DNA of 64,000 nt, taken from JBMHDN01 sp049889355. GTDB taxonomy: Bacteria > Pseudomonadota > Alphaproteobacteria > Puniceispirillales > Puniceispirillaceae. The stretch covers positions 1-64,000 of the forward strand of contig JBMHDN010000046.1 in the NCBI GenBank assembly GCA_049889355.1. The letters run 5' to 3'. Positions 53,279-61,431 of this stretch are shown here, one piece after another. Numbering within the stretch: position 1 is the stretch's first letter; the number at the start of each line of letters is the position of its first letter. The notes below the pieces were generated by a model, which was given only the letters and a program-made list of their open reading frames with translations, ran no database searches and was not told where the DNA came from. The translations under genes and the position numbers were made by a program.

Positions 53279-53758
53279 ATGATGCTGGATATCATTTTAT
53301 ATCAGCCTCAGATACCGCCTAATACAGGCAATATCATCAGGCTCTGTGCGAATGCAGGCGCACGCCTGAGCTTGATCGGGCCGCTGGGCTTTGATCTGGA
53401 GATCAAATCCCTGCGCCGCGCCGGTCTGGATTATCATGATCTGGCCGCGTGCAGACAATTTGATGATTGGGCGCATTTTATGGCCGAGGCGCCGCCAAAA
53501 CGTCTCTTTGCCATCACAAAATTTGGCGCGACCAATTATAGTGATGCGCGCTTTCAAGCCGGTGATGCGCTGCTTTTTGGATCTGAGACCGCTGGCCTGC
53601 CGCCTGAGATCAGAGATAATTTACCAGATGGCATGCGCCTTTTCCTGCCAATGCGACCAGACAACCGATCGCTCAATTTATCGAATGCGGTAGCGATTGT
53701 GCTCTATGAGGCCTGGCGCCAGCTTGATTTTGAAGGTCATGTTGGGTTTTCAGATTAA
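53279..53758 (+). CDS. trmL: tRNA (cytidine/uridine-34-2'-O)-methyltransferase
   Basis: A SPOUT-class methyltransferase that 2'-O-methylates the wobble base of tRNA-Leu isoacceptors. Knot motifs: LYQPQIPPNTGNIIRLCAN, FGSETAGLPPEI and LPMRPDNRSLNLSNAVAIV. Length 159 is typical. Start at 53279 or the adjacent ATG at 53282. The 272-bp gap upstream, shared with the divergent tolC-like gene, is AT-rich and holds no gene. Confidence 0.94.
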   Translation: MMLDIILYQPQIPPNTGNIIRLCANAGARLSLIGPLGFDLEIKSLRRAGLDYHDLAACRQFDDWAHFMAEAPPKRLFAITKFGATNYSDARFQAGDALLFGSETAGLPPEIRDNLPDGMRLFLPMRPDNRSLNLSNAVAIVLYEAWRQLDFEGHVGFSD

Positions 53759-53853
53759 TCCGACTGGGGTGCAATCCGTCTTTGCAAGCATGCCAGACAA
53801 GGTTTAGAATATGGGCAGATTGAACAGATACAGCGATCAAAAAGGGTAACATC

Positions 53854-54453
53854 ATGGATGTGCGTGTGTTTTCAGGTGAGATGAATAAGCAATATTTCAA
53901 AAGGCTAAATAGGGTATCTGCGCGCATCATCGCGATGTTTAGTGCGCTTTTGATGGGGGTGGCGGTGGCACATAGCCCAGCTGTTGCCCAATCTGAAGCT
54001 GTGGAAACAACCGCTTATAAAGATTGGGTCGTGCGCTGTGTCCAGCGTGATAGTCTGCCACCTTGTGATGCGGTACAATCGCTGACCAACCGCGAAACAA
54101 ACCAGACGATTATGATCAGCTCTATTGCCTATTTGGGCAATAGTGAGCAGATTGGTGTTCAGATTTTTATGCCAACAGGTATTCTGGTCTCTGGCGGGGT
54201 GCTGTTTGAAATTGATGGCGAGACACGCGCGCTTGAAAATCTGCAATTTACCCGCTGTGAGGCCAATGGCTGTTTTATCGAAGCCATCACAGATGAAGAC
54301 GGGCTATCGCCGCTAAAAAAAGGCAAACAGGCGGCGGTCGCTGTGCTCAACAGCAATGGTGAGCCACGTGTGAACGGCCTGTCGCTCTCTGGCTTCACCG
54401 CCGCTTTTAAAGAGGTGCAGGCCAAAAATGCGGCCTGGTATGCCCAACAATAA
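53854..54453 (+). CDS. Invasion-associated locus B (IalB) family protein
   Basis: A 199-residue exported protein. The signal peptide has core MFSALLMGVAVAHSPAVAQ with cleavage after VAQ. The mature IalB domain shows YKDWVVRCVQRDSLPPC, then IGVQIFMPTGILVSGGV and FTRCEANGCFIEA; four Cys suggest two disulfides. The family is common in Alphaproteobacteria, mostly of unknown function despite its Bartonella-derived name. Start 53854 has AAGGG upstream; an ATG at 53881 would shorten the n-region. Confidence 0.88.
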   Translation: MDVRVFSGEMNKQYFKRLNRVSARIIAMFSALLMGVAVAHSPAVAQSEAVETTAYKDWVVRCVQRDSLPPCDAVQSLTNRETNQTIMISSIAYLGNSEQIGVQIFMPTGILVSGGVLFEIDGETRALENLQFTRCEANGCFIEAITDEDGLSPLKKGKQAAVAVLNSNGEPRVNGLSLSGFTAAFKEVQAKNAAWYAQQ

Positions 54454-54481
54454 AGATGGTTTCCAACAATAAAGATGGTTT
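54444..54481 (+). repeat. 19-bp tandem duplication across the IalB stop codon
   Basis: CCAACAATAAAGATGGTTT occurs twice in direct succession (54444-54462 and 54463-54481). The TAA stop lies in the first copy. Recent duplication, no obvious function. Confidence 0.9.
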
Positions 54482-54529
54482 AATGAAAACAGTGTTAAGA
54501 CACTGACCCCTTGCCCAACAGGTTTTGAC

Positions 54530-55114
54530 ATGACCCAAGCCAATGACATCATCCAGTTTCTGAGCAGCAGACGCTCAACCATCGTCAAAAAAATGGGGGA
54601 TGCCCCCATTGATAAAGCAGATCTGGAGATGATTTTAAAATGTGGCTTTCGCGTGCCTGATCATGGCGTGCTGGGTCCTTGGGAAGTGGTGGTGATTGAC
54701 AAGCAGGCCGGTGCCAGGCTGGGGCGTGATATATTGGTCCCTGAATTTAAAGCCGCACATCCAGATGCGACGCCGGAAATGCTGGCATTTGAAGAAGCCC
54801 GCCTCACCCGCGGCAGTCTGGTTCTGGCGGTGATCTCAAAGCCAGTTGAACATGCCAAAATCCCCGCCTGGGAAATGCAGCTCTCAGCCGGGGCAGTCTG
54901 TCTTAATCTGGTTCAGGCCAGTATTGCCCTTGGCTATGCTGCGCAGTGGGTGACAGAATGGACAGCCTATAATCGCGCTATGCTGGCGGCCTTGGGCGGT
55001 GATGAGAAAACAGACAAAATTGCCGGTTTCATCTATTTAGGTGAACGCCTGGAAGCGCCAACTGAGCGCCGGCGTGCAGAAGATAGCGAAGAAGGCAAAG
55101 TGCGCTGGCTCTAA
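54530..55114 (+). CDS. Nitroreductase-family protein
   Basis: A 194-residue FMN-dependent nitroreductase-like protein, YdjA-type. LSSRRSTIVKKM is the N-terminal FMN-contact motif; FRVPDHGVLGPWEVVVI, VQASIALGYAAQWVTEW and GFIYLGERLEAPTERRR are typical of the family. Substrate unknown; NAD(P)H-dependent reduction is assumed from the family. Its stop is 38 bases before the RNase D start. Confidence 0.88.
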   Translation: MTQANDIIQFLSSRRSTIVKKMGDAPIDKADLEMILKCGFRVPDHGVLGPWEVVVIDKQAGARLGRDILVPEFKAAHPDATPEMLAFEEARLTRGSLVLAVISKPVEHAKIPAWEMQLSAGAVCLNLVQASIALGYAAQWVTEWTAYNRAMLAALGGDEKTDKIAGFIYLGERLEAPTERRRAEDSEEGKVRWL

Positions 55115-55152
55115 CTTTGAAGAGGCCGGCACCGCTTATTGAGGAGATTGAG

Positions 55153-55776
55153 ATGAGCGTTCATCTATATCAACATGACTTACCAGCAGAGGTGGCTGGC
55201 CAGTTGGCAACCGCTGACGGGCTGGCGATTGATACAGAAACACTTGGCCTGAAACTGCATCGTGACCGTTTATGTCTGGTTCAGATATCAGCAGGTGATG
55301 GGCAAGCCCATCTGGTTCAAATTGCCCAGCAGCCAGAAGCCTGCCCCTATTTGCGCGGCCTGCTGGCAGATGATAAATTACAAAAATTATTTCATTTTGG
55401 ACGTTTTGATCTCGCCGTTCTGCAACGCGATATTGGCCCGATAAACGGCCCTGTTTTCTGCACCAAAATCGCCTCAAAGCTGGTACGCACCTACACAGAC
55501 CGCCATGGCTTGCGCGATTTATGTTCTGAATTGCTAAAAATTGACATTTCCAAGCAACAGCAATCCTCTGATTGGGCTGCCACAGAACTCACCAAAGCCC
55601 AGCAAAATTATGCTGCAGGTGATGTTTTATATCTGCATCAACTGCGCGACCGCTTATCTGTGATGCTGGAACGCGAAAATAGAATGGCCTATGCCATGGC
55701 TTGTTTTGACTTTTTGAAAACACGTGTGGAGCTTGATCTGGCTGGCTTTGAAGAGCTGGATATTTTCCATCATTAA
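55153..55776 (+). CDS. rnd: Ribonuclease D-like 3'-5' exonuclease
   Basis: A 207-residue DEDD exonuclease: GLAIDTETLGL (Exo I, D-x-E), FHFGRFDLAVL (Exo II) and the Exo III region QNYAAGDVLYLHQLRD with Tyr and Asp. It lacks the HRDC domain of E. coli RNase D, as usual for the short alphaproteobacterial form. The ATG at 55153 is chosen because GAGGAG lies 6 bases upstream. Probably involved in tRNA 3' trimming. It is followed closely by lptC, a common alphaproteobacterial order. Confidence 0.9.
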   Translation: MSVHLYQHDLPAEVAGQLATADGLAIDTETLGLKLHRDRLCLVQISAGDGQAHLVQIAQQPEACPYLRGLLADDKLQKLFHFGRFDLAVLQRDIGPINGPVFCTKIASKLVRTYTDRHGLRDLCSELLKIDISKQQQSSDWAATELTKAQQNYAAGDVLYLHQLRDRLSVMLERENRMAYAMACFDFLKTRVELDLAGFEELDIFHH

Positions 55777-55796
55777 GATAGGCCTGTGTTGACAAT

Positions 55797-56522
55797 ATGA
55801 CTGACCGCCTGACCCCATCTTCAGCACCTAATGCGCCTGCAAAAAACAAGCCGCGCCGCGGGCTGAGCTTTGCACCGCGCCGCACAGATGCGCAAAAAGC
55901 TGCCGCCGGACAAGAAGATAGAAGCTATCCGGCCCTATCCTTATGGCTGATGGTACTGGCAGGCGGGGTGAGTGTATTGGTACTGGTCTGGCTGACCGTG
56001 GTCAGAGACGAGCAGAATATCAGCCTAGATGTACAGCGCATTTCAACCAGCGATGCTGGCCAGCTTGAGCTCACCGGTGCGCGCTATAGCGGGCGCACGG
56101 AAAATGGTGCAAATTATCTGATCACCGCTGATAAAGCCACAGGCGCGGAATCAGATTTACTACTGCTGAGCGCACCAGATGGCATCTTAACTGAAACCAG
56201 CGGTGTGATCACAAAAATGCGAGCCAATACCGCGCTTTATTCCAGCGATTTGAATACACTTGATATGGATGGTGATGTTGAGCTGGGACAATCTGAAAAT
56301 AATTTAATGCTGCGCACATCCCGCCTTCAGGCGAGCCTCTCAGAAGGCCGATATACAAGCAATGACAGGGTTGTGGTCACAGCAGATGGCCTCAATATCG
56401 AAGCAGAAGGTATCGATGCATTTGATAATGGCGCGGTTGTGACCTTTAAAGGTGCAGCCAGGCTTATTCTTAATCCCACTGGCACGAACACCGGCAAAAA
56501 GACAGAAAGAAACCAGAAATGA
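55797..56522 (+). CDS. lptC: LPS export protein LptC
   Basis: The bitopic inner-membrane subunit connecting LptB2FG to periplasmic LptA. A ~45-residue basic cytoplasmic tail is followed by a membrane helix (LWLMVLAGGVSVLVLVWLTV) and a periplasmic beta-jellyroll with Y-x-G/D repeats (LELTGARYSGRTENG, ITADKATGAESDLLLL). Longer and poorly conserved, as LptC usually is; the position before lptA and lptB supports it. It overlaps lptA by 4 bases (ATGA). Confidence 0.88.
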   Translation: MTDRLTPSSAPNAPAKNKPRRGLSFAPRRTDAQKAAAGQEDRSYPALSLWLMVLAGGVSVLVLVWLTVVRDEQNISLDVQRISTSDAGQLELTGARYSGRTENGANYLITADKATGAESDLLLLSAPDGILTETSGVITKMRANTALYSSDLNTLDMDGDVELGQSENNLMLRTSRLQASLSEGRYTSNDRVVVTADGLNIEAEGIDAFDNGAVVTFKGAARLILNPTGTNTGKKTERNQK

Positions 56523-57358
56523 TAATCAGCATGCGTTTGTTTTTGGCCCAATATATCAGTTTATCACGCTATGTCCTGCGCCACATCGCTTTATGGGCGA
56601 TGCTGATTGCGTCTTATATGGGTGTGATCACAGCCACCGCCCTGCCTGCATACGCAGAACAGCTGGTGGTAGAGGCCTCACAAAAGCTGGAATGGGATCA
56701 GAATAAAAAGCTCTATATCGCGCAAGGTGATGCCTTTGCACAGCGTGGAACACAGCGCATAGATGCCGAAATTATTCGTGCTTTTTATGCTGAAAGTGAG
56801 AATGACGGTCAGGATATCACCCGCCTTGAAGCAGAAGGCGGGGTGTTGTTGGTCGACACAGAGCAGGAATTAACAGGCCAATCTCTTATCTATGATGTGG
56901 TCAAATCGCATTATGATGTCAGCGGGCCAGATGCGCGTGTGTCCAGCCCTGACGGGGTCGCCACTGCGTCTGAGAAAATCATCTATGATCAGGCTAACGG
57001 GACCATTTTTTTGAAAGGCACGGCAGAAATGCGCCTTCAAGATGGGCGCGAGATGGCTGGCGATACGCTGGATATCACCCTGGATGAGGCACAAGCGATG
57101 GACAAGCTGATAGCCCGTGGCAATGTGGTCTTAACACAAGCAGATGGCCGCCAATCACGCTCTGATTTTGCCGATTATAATGCCGCGACAGGCAAAGCCC
57201 TTCTCACCGGAAATGTACAAATTATGGCAGAAGGGAATATTTTAAATGGACAACGGGCCGAAATAGATTTTAATAATGGAATCAGCAGATTACTGCCTGA
57301 TGGTGCTGGTGGGCGCGTAACAGGCACACTGAATCTGAAATCAAGCAGTGGTAATTAG
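56519..57358 (+). CDS. lptA: LPS transport periplasmic protein LptA
   Basis: Forms the periplasmic bridge that carries LPS to the outer membrane. A signal peptide with cleavage near LPAYAEQ is followed by an OstA/LptA beta-jellyroll (LVVEASQKLEWDQN, AQGDAFAQRGTQRIDAE, LIYDVVKSHYDVSGP, FLKGTAEMRL, ILNGQRAEIDF). At 279 residues it is longer than E. coli LptA (about 185), normal in Alphaproteobacteria. Start codon overlaps the lptC stop. Confidence 0.9.
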   Translation: MIISMRLFLAQYISLSRYVLRHIALWAMLIASYMGVITATALPAYAEQLVVEASQKLEWDQNKKLYIAQGDAFAQRGTQRIDAEIIRAFYAESENDGQDITRLEAEGGVLLVDTEQELTGQSLIYDVVKSHYDVSGPDARVSSPDGVATASEKIIYDQANGTIFLKGTAEMRLQDGREMAGDTLDITLDEAQAMDKLIARGNVVLTQADGRQSRSDFADYNAATGKALLTGNVQIMAEGNILNGQRAEIDFNNGISRLLPDGAGGRVTGTLNLKSSSGN

Positions 57359-57384
57359 ACCATTTTTTGACAGGGACCCTGGCT

Positions 57385-58164
57385 ATGAATGCAACGCCTC
57401 ATCCGGCAGGACATAATCCAGATTTAACGCTGGTTTCTGGCGATGAAGGCCTGCGCATTGAACGGCTTGGCAAATATCTCAGCAAGCGGCGTGTGGTGCG
57501 CGATGTATCACTTGAGCTGAAACGCGGCGAGGCTGTAGGGCTTTTGGGGCCTAATGGTGCGGGTAAGACCACCACTTTTTATATGATCACCGGGCTGATG
57601 CCAGCTGATGAAGGCCAGATTTATCTGGATGGGGCGAATATCACCTATGCGCCGATGTTTCAGCGTGCCCGCCTCGGCCTTGGCTATCTGCCGCAGGAAT
57701 CCAGCATTTTTCGCGGCCTAACGGTCGAACAAAATATTCAGGCTGTGTTAGAAGTGATCGAACCTGATCATGATCACCGCGATGCGATGTTAGAAGATTT
57801 GATGGCTGAATTTGGCATTGGCCATTTACGTGCTACCCCATCTGTCAATTTATCAGGTGGTGAGCGGCGGCGTCTTGAAATCGCCCGCGCCCTGGCAGCA
57901 CGGCCGGCCTTTTTATTGCTAGATGAGCCACTGGCCGGGATTGACCCGATCGCGATTTCTGAGATCAGGGATTTGATCGCCCAGCTCAAAGAACATGGTC
58001 TTGGCGTGTTGATCACCGACCATAATGTCCGCGAGACGCTGAATATTGTAGACCGGGCCTATATCATCCATGATGGCGCGGTGATGATGAATGGCACCCC
58101 AGATGAGGTGGTTCAACATACAGGTGTGCGCGAGGTTTATCTCGGCGATCGCTTCAGCATTTAA
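57385..58164 (+). CDS. lptB: LPS export ATPase LptB
   Basis: The ATPase of the LptB2FG exporter. Walker A GLLGPNGAGKTTTFYMITG, the LptB switch region GLGYLPQESSIFRGL, signature LSGGERRRLEIARAL, Walker B FLLLDEPLAGIDP and the H-loop ITDHNVRET are intact. About 259 residues from the ATG at 57385, which has AGGGA 8 bases upstream; a TTG at 57367 is possible. It is followed by a terminator; rpoN, which often comes next in other genomes, is not here. Confidence 0.96.
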   Translation: MNATPHPAGHNPDLTLVSGDEGLRIERLGKYLSKRRVVRDVSLELKRGEAVGLLGPNGAGKTTTFYMITGLMPADEGQIYLDGANITYAPMFQRARLGLGYLPQESSIFRGLTVEQNIQAVLEVIEPDHDHRDAMLEDLMAEFGIGHLRATPSVNLSGGERRRLEIARALAARPAFLLLDEPLAGIDPIAISEIRDLIAQLKEHGLGVLITDHNVRETLNIVDRAYIIHDGAVMMNGTPDEVVQHTGVREVYLGDRFSI

Positions 58165-58206
58165 CAGATTTAAATCGGTAGAAAAAACCAGTTTCAGACA
58201 CAAAAA

Positions 58207-58231
58207 AGGCCCGATAGCGGGCCTGTTTTTT
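58207..58231 (+). terminator. Rho-independent terminator after lptB
   Basis: AGGCCCG (58207-58213) pairs with CGGGCCT (58218-58224) with loop ATAG, then G and six T. Ends the rnd-lptC-lptA-lptB unit. Confidence 0.92.
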
Positions 58232-58272
58232 GTCAGCACATATTCAATCTGTACTTTGATATATAGTTGGAA

Positions 58273-58348
<76 letters not shown>

Positions 58349-58481
58349 ACAATTTCCAGTGATACTGATACATCTACATACCGCATCTGCATCAGGTGAG
58401 TTGTTGTAGCGGCTCGGTTGGTCCGTTGCAAGCAGAAAATCATCTGAATTTCTGGCACGCAAACAAAGCCTTGCCAATCTG

Positions 58482-58871
58482 TTATGCCTCATCCTCATCG
58501 CTGGCTGTTTCCATATCCTCTGGCGCGTCCATGAAATCATCCTGCAGATTTTCAGAGGCAACATCATCCTCATTATCACCTGAAGCGTGAGCGATAAAAT
58601 CATCACCATCTGATGGTAATTCATCTTCGTCAATTTCGACATCATCTGACTGGTCATCGCTGAGCAATGCGTCATCTTCTAATGTCTCTTCTGTTTCTTT
58701 TGCCGCTTCTTTGGTCTTGGTTGCTGCACGGCCACGACGGCTTTTCAGCAATTGCTCGGGATTGAATTCTGCGCCGCATCCAGGGCACAAAATAGGTGAT
58801 TTCTTAAAATCGTAAAATTTCATGCCGCATGATGTGCAGCGCCTCTTATTTCCAAGCTCTTTTGATACCAT
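58482..58871 (-). CDS. FYDLN_acid (TIGR02300) family protein
   Basis: A 129-residue alphaproteobacterial protein of unknown function. The N-terminus has two CxxC zinc-ribbon pairs (RRCTSCGMKFYDF and LCPGCGAEF); the FYDF segment corresponds to the FYDLN motif that names the family. A basic spacer (LLKSRRGRAATK) precedes a very acidic Asp/Glu/Ser tail of about 70 residues. Reported near aroA-cmk in other Alphaproteobacteria; here it lies divergent from aroA with a 319-base gap. Confidence 0.9.
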   Translation of the reverse strand: MVSKELGNKRRCTSCGMKFYDFKKSPILCPGCGAEFNPEQLLKSRRGRAATKTKEAAKETEETLEDDALLSDDQSDDVEIDEDELPSDGDDFIAHASGDNEDDVASENLQDDFMDAPEDMETASDEDEA

Positions 58872-59190
58872 AACGCAACCAACTACCCTGATTATTGATA
58901 TGATCTGCCGGTCAGTGACACAGGCAAAAACAACATACCGGTGCTGTGACCTAAAAACCGGTCACCGGTCTTTTGCGATTAGCGTTAATTGAACAGGTCT
59001 GTCAAAGGGTTTTTTCACACCAACTGTCAAAAGCGATAGCCTATCCTGCCAAAGGATAGTCACAGTATTTTATCAATATTGGTTTACAGCGAGGTGCTTA
59101 AGCATTTGCAAGGCTGTTTGAACCAGCTTATATCTGGGGAAGCAAATTTTCATATGATCCCTTTTTTCACTTTACCGGACAGGTTTTGTT
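58872..59190. other. 319-bp intergenic region with candidate aroA promoter
   Basis: No gene is supported. It contains two tandem ACCGGTC copies near 58960 and a candidate aroA promoter, TTGCAA (59106-59111) and TATATC (59129-59134), 17 bases apart and about 60 bases before the ATG. Promoter for the leftward FYDLN gene was not resolved. Confidence 0.45.
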
Positions 59191-60534
59191 ATGTCTGACA
59201 CCATTGTTGCCACCCTTACTGCCAAAGCCAGCTCATCTCTCAGCGGCCAAGCTGATATTCCGGGGGATAAATCGGTCTCACACCGCTCTCTTATCCTCGG
59301 CGGCATGGCGATTGGCACAACACGCGTCACCGGCTTGTTAGAAGGTGAAGATGTGCTTTCAACCTTGGGCGCTATGCGCGGGTTGGGTGTGAAGATTGAC
59401 AGACCTGCCCCTGGCGAAGTGATTATTGAGGGGGTTGGGATGCATGGCTTTACCGCCCCAACTGAGCCGCTTGATTTAGGCAATGCGGGTACAGGTGTGC
59501 GGCTTTTGATGGGGGCAGTCGCCGGTCAGGATATGGCGGTGACCTTCATCGGGGATGCGTCCTTGTCCAAACGGCCTATGCGCCGGATTACAGACCCATT
59601 AAAGCTGATGGGCGCCGGCATTGCAGATCGCGATGGTATGCTGCCTGTTACCATCACCGGTTCAGCTACGCCGCTGAGTGTACGCTATGACTCGCCTGTT
59701 GCCTCTGCCCAGATCAAATCAGCGGTATTGCTGGCTGGTTTAAATGCCAGAGGCCAGACGATTGTAAGCGAGCCAGCTATCTCACGCGATCATACAGAAT
59801 CTATGTTGCGCCATTTTGGTGCCAATGTAGTACAAGAAACAGATCCTGAAACAGGACGCCATATTGTTACACTTACCGGTGAGGCGACCTTAAAAGCGGC
59901 AGATATCGCTGTGCCGCGCGACCCCTCTTCTGCTGCTTTTGCCATTGTGGCCGCACTGATAACCAAAGGCAGTGATATCACCCTGCCTGGCATTGCCATG
60001 AACCCGCAACGCACTGGCCTGTTCACCACTTTAATTGAGATGGGCGGCGATATTTCATTTGATAATGAACGCCTGGAAGGCGGCGAGCATGTGGCTGATA
60101 TCCGCGTCAAATCCAGCGATTTAAAAGGGGTGAGCGTACCGGCAGAGCGCGCTGTATCCATGATCGATGAATATCCGATTTTATCTATTGCAGCGGCGAT
60201 GGCAGAGGGTCAAACACAAATGACAGGCGTCGCTGAATTGCGAGTCAAAGAGACAGATCGCATTGCGGTAATGGCAGAGGGCCTGCGCCGCAATGGCATC
60301 ACCGCTGATGAAACAGAAGACAGCCTGACCATCACCGGTATTGGCAATAGCGATCACACCATCCCTGGCGGGCTGAGCATTGACAGCTGCCATGATCACC
60401 GGATTGCCATGTCCTTTTTAACCCTTGGGCTGGTTGCAGATGAAGCGATTACGGTGGAAGGGGCTGAGACGATTGCCACCAGCTTCCCGCAATTTACCAG
60501 CCTGATGCGCGGGCTGGGTGCTGATATCAGCTAA
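59191..60534 (+). CDS. aroA: 3-phosphoshikimate 1-carboxyvinyltransferase (EPSP synthase)
   Basis: Sixth step of the shikimate pathway. 447 residues; conserved DKSVSHRSLI, the LGNAGTGVRLLMG loop near the PEP site, SKRPMRRI and SIDSCHDHRIAMSF with the family's R/H catalytic cluster. The LGNAGTG (versus LGNAGTA) sequence is seen in class II-like EPSP synthases; class cannot be settled by eye. First gene of an aroA-cmk-rpsA cluster, a standard alphaproteobacterial arrangement. Confidence 0.95.
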   Translation: MSDTIVATLTAKASSSLSGQADIPGDKSVSHRSLILGGMAIGTTRVTGLLEGEDVLSTLGAMRGLGVKIDRPAPGEVIIEGVGMHGFTAPTEPLDLGNAGTGVRLLMGAVAGQDMAVTFIGDASLSKRPMRRITDPLKLMGAGIADRDGMLPVTITGSATPLSVRYDSPVASAQIKSAVLLAGLNARGQTIVSEPAISRDHTESMLRHFGANVVQETDPETGRHIVTLTGEATLKAADIAVPRDPSSAAFAIVAALITKGSDITLPGIAMNPQRTGLFTTLIEMGGDISFDNERLEGGEHVADIRVKSSDLKGVSVPAERAVSMIDEYPILSIAAAMAEGQTQMTGVAELRVKETDRIAVMAEGLRRNGITADETEDSLTITGIGNSDHTIPGGLSIDSCHDHRIAMSFLTLGLVADEAITVEGAETIATSFPQFTSLMRGLGADIS

Positions 60535-60558
60535 CTGGTTTACGAAAAGAGAGCCCTG

Positions 60559-61212
60559 ATGAACATGTCCAAACCTGTTCAGACCATCGCTATTGATGGC
60601 ACAGCTGCCTCTGGTAAGGGCACACTTGCCAAAGCATTGGCTACCCATCTTGGGTTTGATTATCTAGATACAGGCAAGCTCTACCGCGCGGTCGGACTGG
60701 CCGCTCTGGAGGCAGGCTTGATGCTGGAAGCGAGCGAAGAAGCAGAAATTGCAGCTTTGGCCCGTGCATTAGAATTGCCGGTGCAAGACAACAAAGCGTT
60801 ACATGAAGAACAGACCGCACATGCCGCATCAGTGGTGGCGGCGATGGCAGAGGTACGGACTGCCTTATTGGCCCGCCAGCGCGATTTTGCCGCGAACCCG
60901 CCAGGCGGCAAAGGGGCTGTCTTGGATGGCCGTGATATCGGCACGGTTATTCTGCCAGATGCAGATATTAAATTTTATGTGGATGCACGCGCAAAAGTGC
61001 GCGCCGAACGCCGTTTCATGGAATTGAGCGGACGCGGCGAGGTGATCACCCGAGAACAGGTGCTTGCCGATATCCAAAGCCGCGATGCACGCGACAAAAA
61101 CAGGCCTGTTGCCCCGCTAAAACCCGCAGAAAATGCGATTTTAGTTGACTCTTCAGACAAGAATGCCCAAACAGTCCTCTCAGAGGTGTTGAGCAAGCTT
61201 CAAGACCGCTGA
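60559..61212 (+). CDS. cmk: Cytidylate kinase
   Basis: Phosphorylates CMP/dCMP. The 217-residue protein has the P-loop IDGTAASGKGTLAKAL, DYLDTGKLYRAVGLAAL and the GRDIGTVILPDADIKFYV segment that binds the nucleotide. Two in-frame ATGs (60559 and 60565) are both possible. It lies 24 bases after aroA and 219 bases before the rpsA start. Confidence 0.96.
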   Translation: MNMSKPVQTIAIDGTAASGKGTLAKALATHLGFDYLDTGKLYRAVGLAALEAGLMLEASEEAEIAALARALELPVQDNKALHEEQTAHAASVVAAMAEVRTALLARQRDFAANPPGGKGAVLDGRDIGTVILPDADIKFYVDARAKVRAERRFMELSGRGEVITREQVLADIQSRDARDKNRPVAPLKPAENAILVDSSDKNAQTVLSEVLSKLQDR

Positions 61213-61298
61213 AACTCTGAATAATCGCAGATGTTCTGAGACTGTGATTGTTCTTATTTAAACCGGAACGCTGGAACGTTTTAGCCCCGGACATATAC

Positions 61299-61360
61299 CA
61301 GGTTCAGCTGGCCTTCATGGCTTGCTCTTCTCAGATGAACCTGACACCTGAACCAGCCAG
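61299..61360 (+). promoter_or_regulatory. Structured leader of rpsA with alternative hairpins
   Basis: CAGGTTCA (61299-61306) can pair with TGAACCTG (61336-61343), or its GGTTCAG portion with CTGAACC (61348-61354). The two hairpins exclude each other. It lies about 70 bases upstream of the TTG start of rpsA. S1 is autoregulated in E. coli through its own leader, so a similar role here is plausible but unproven. Confidence 0.4.
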
Positions 61361-61431
61361 GTGATAAAGACCCGCCAATAATCATATTCAGGTGCTGTCT
61401 TTGACTTTTGGGGTATTCACTGGAGATAAAC

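Noticed and set aside
61290..61380. Possible TPP riboswitch (GAACCTGA sequence) upstream of rpsA
   Set aside because: The CTGAGA and ACCC elements and the pyrophosphate-binding helix are missing, and rpsA is not a thiamine gene.
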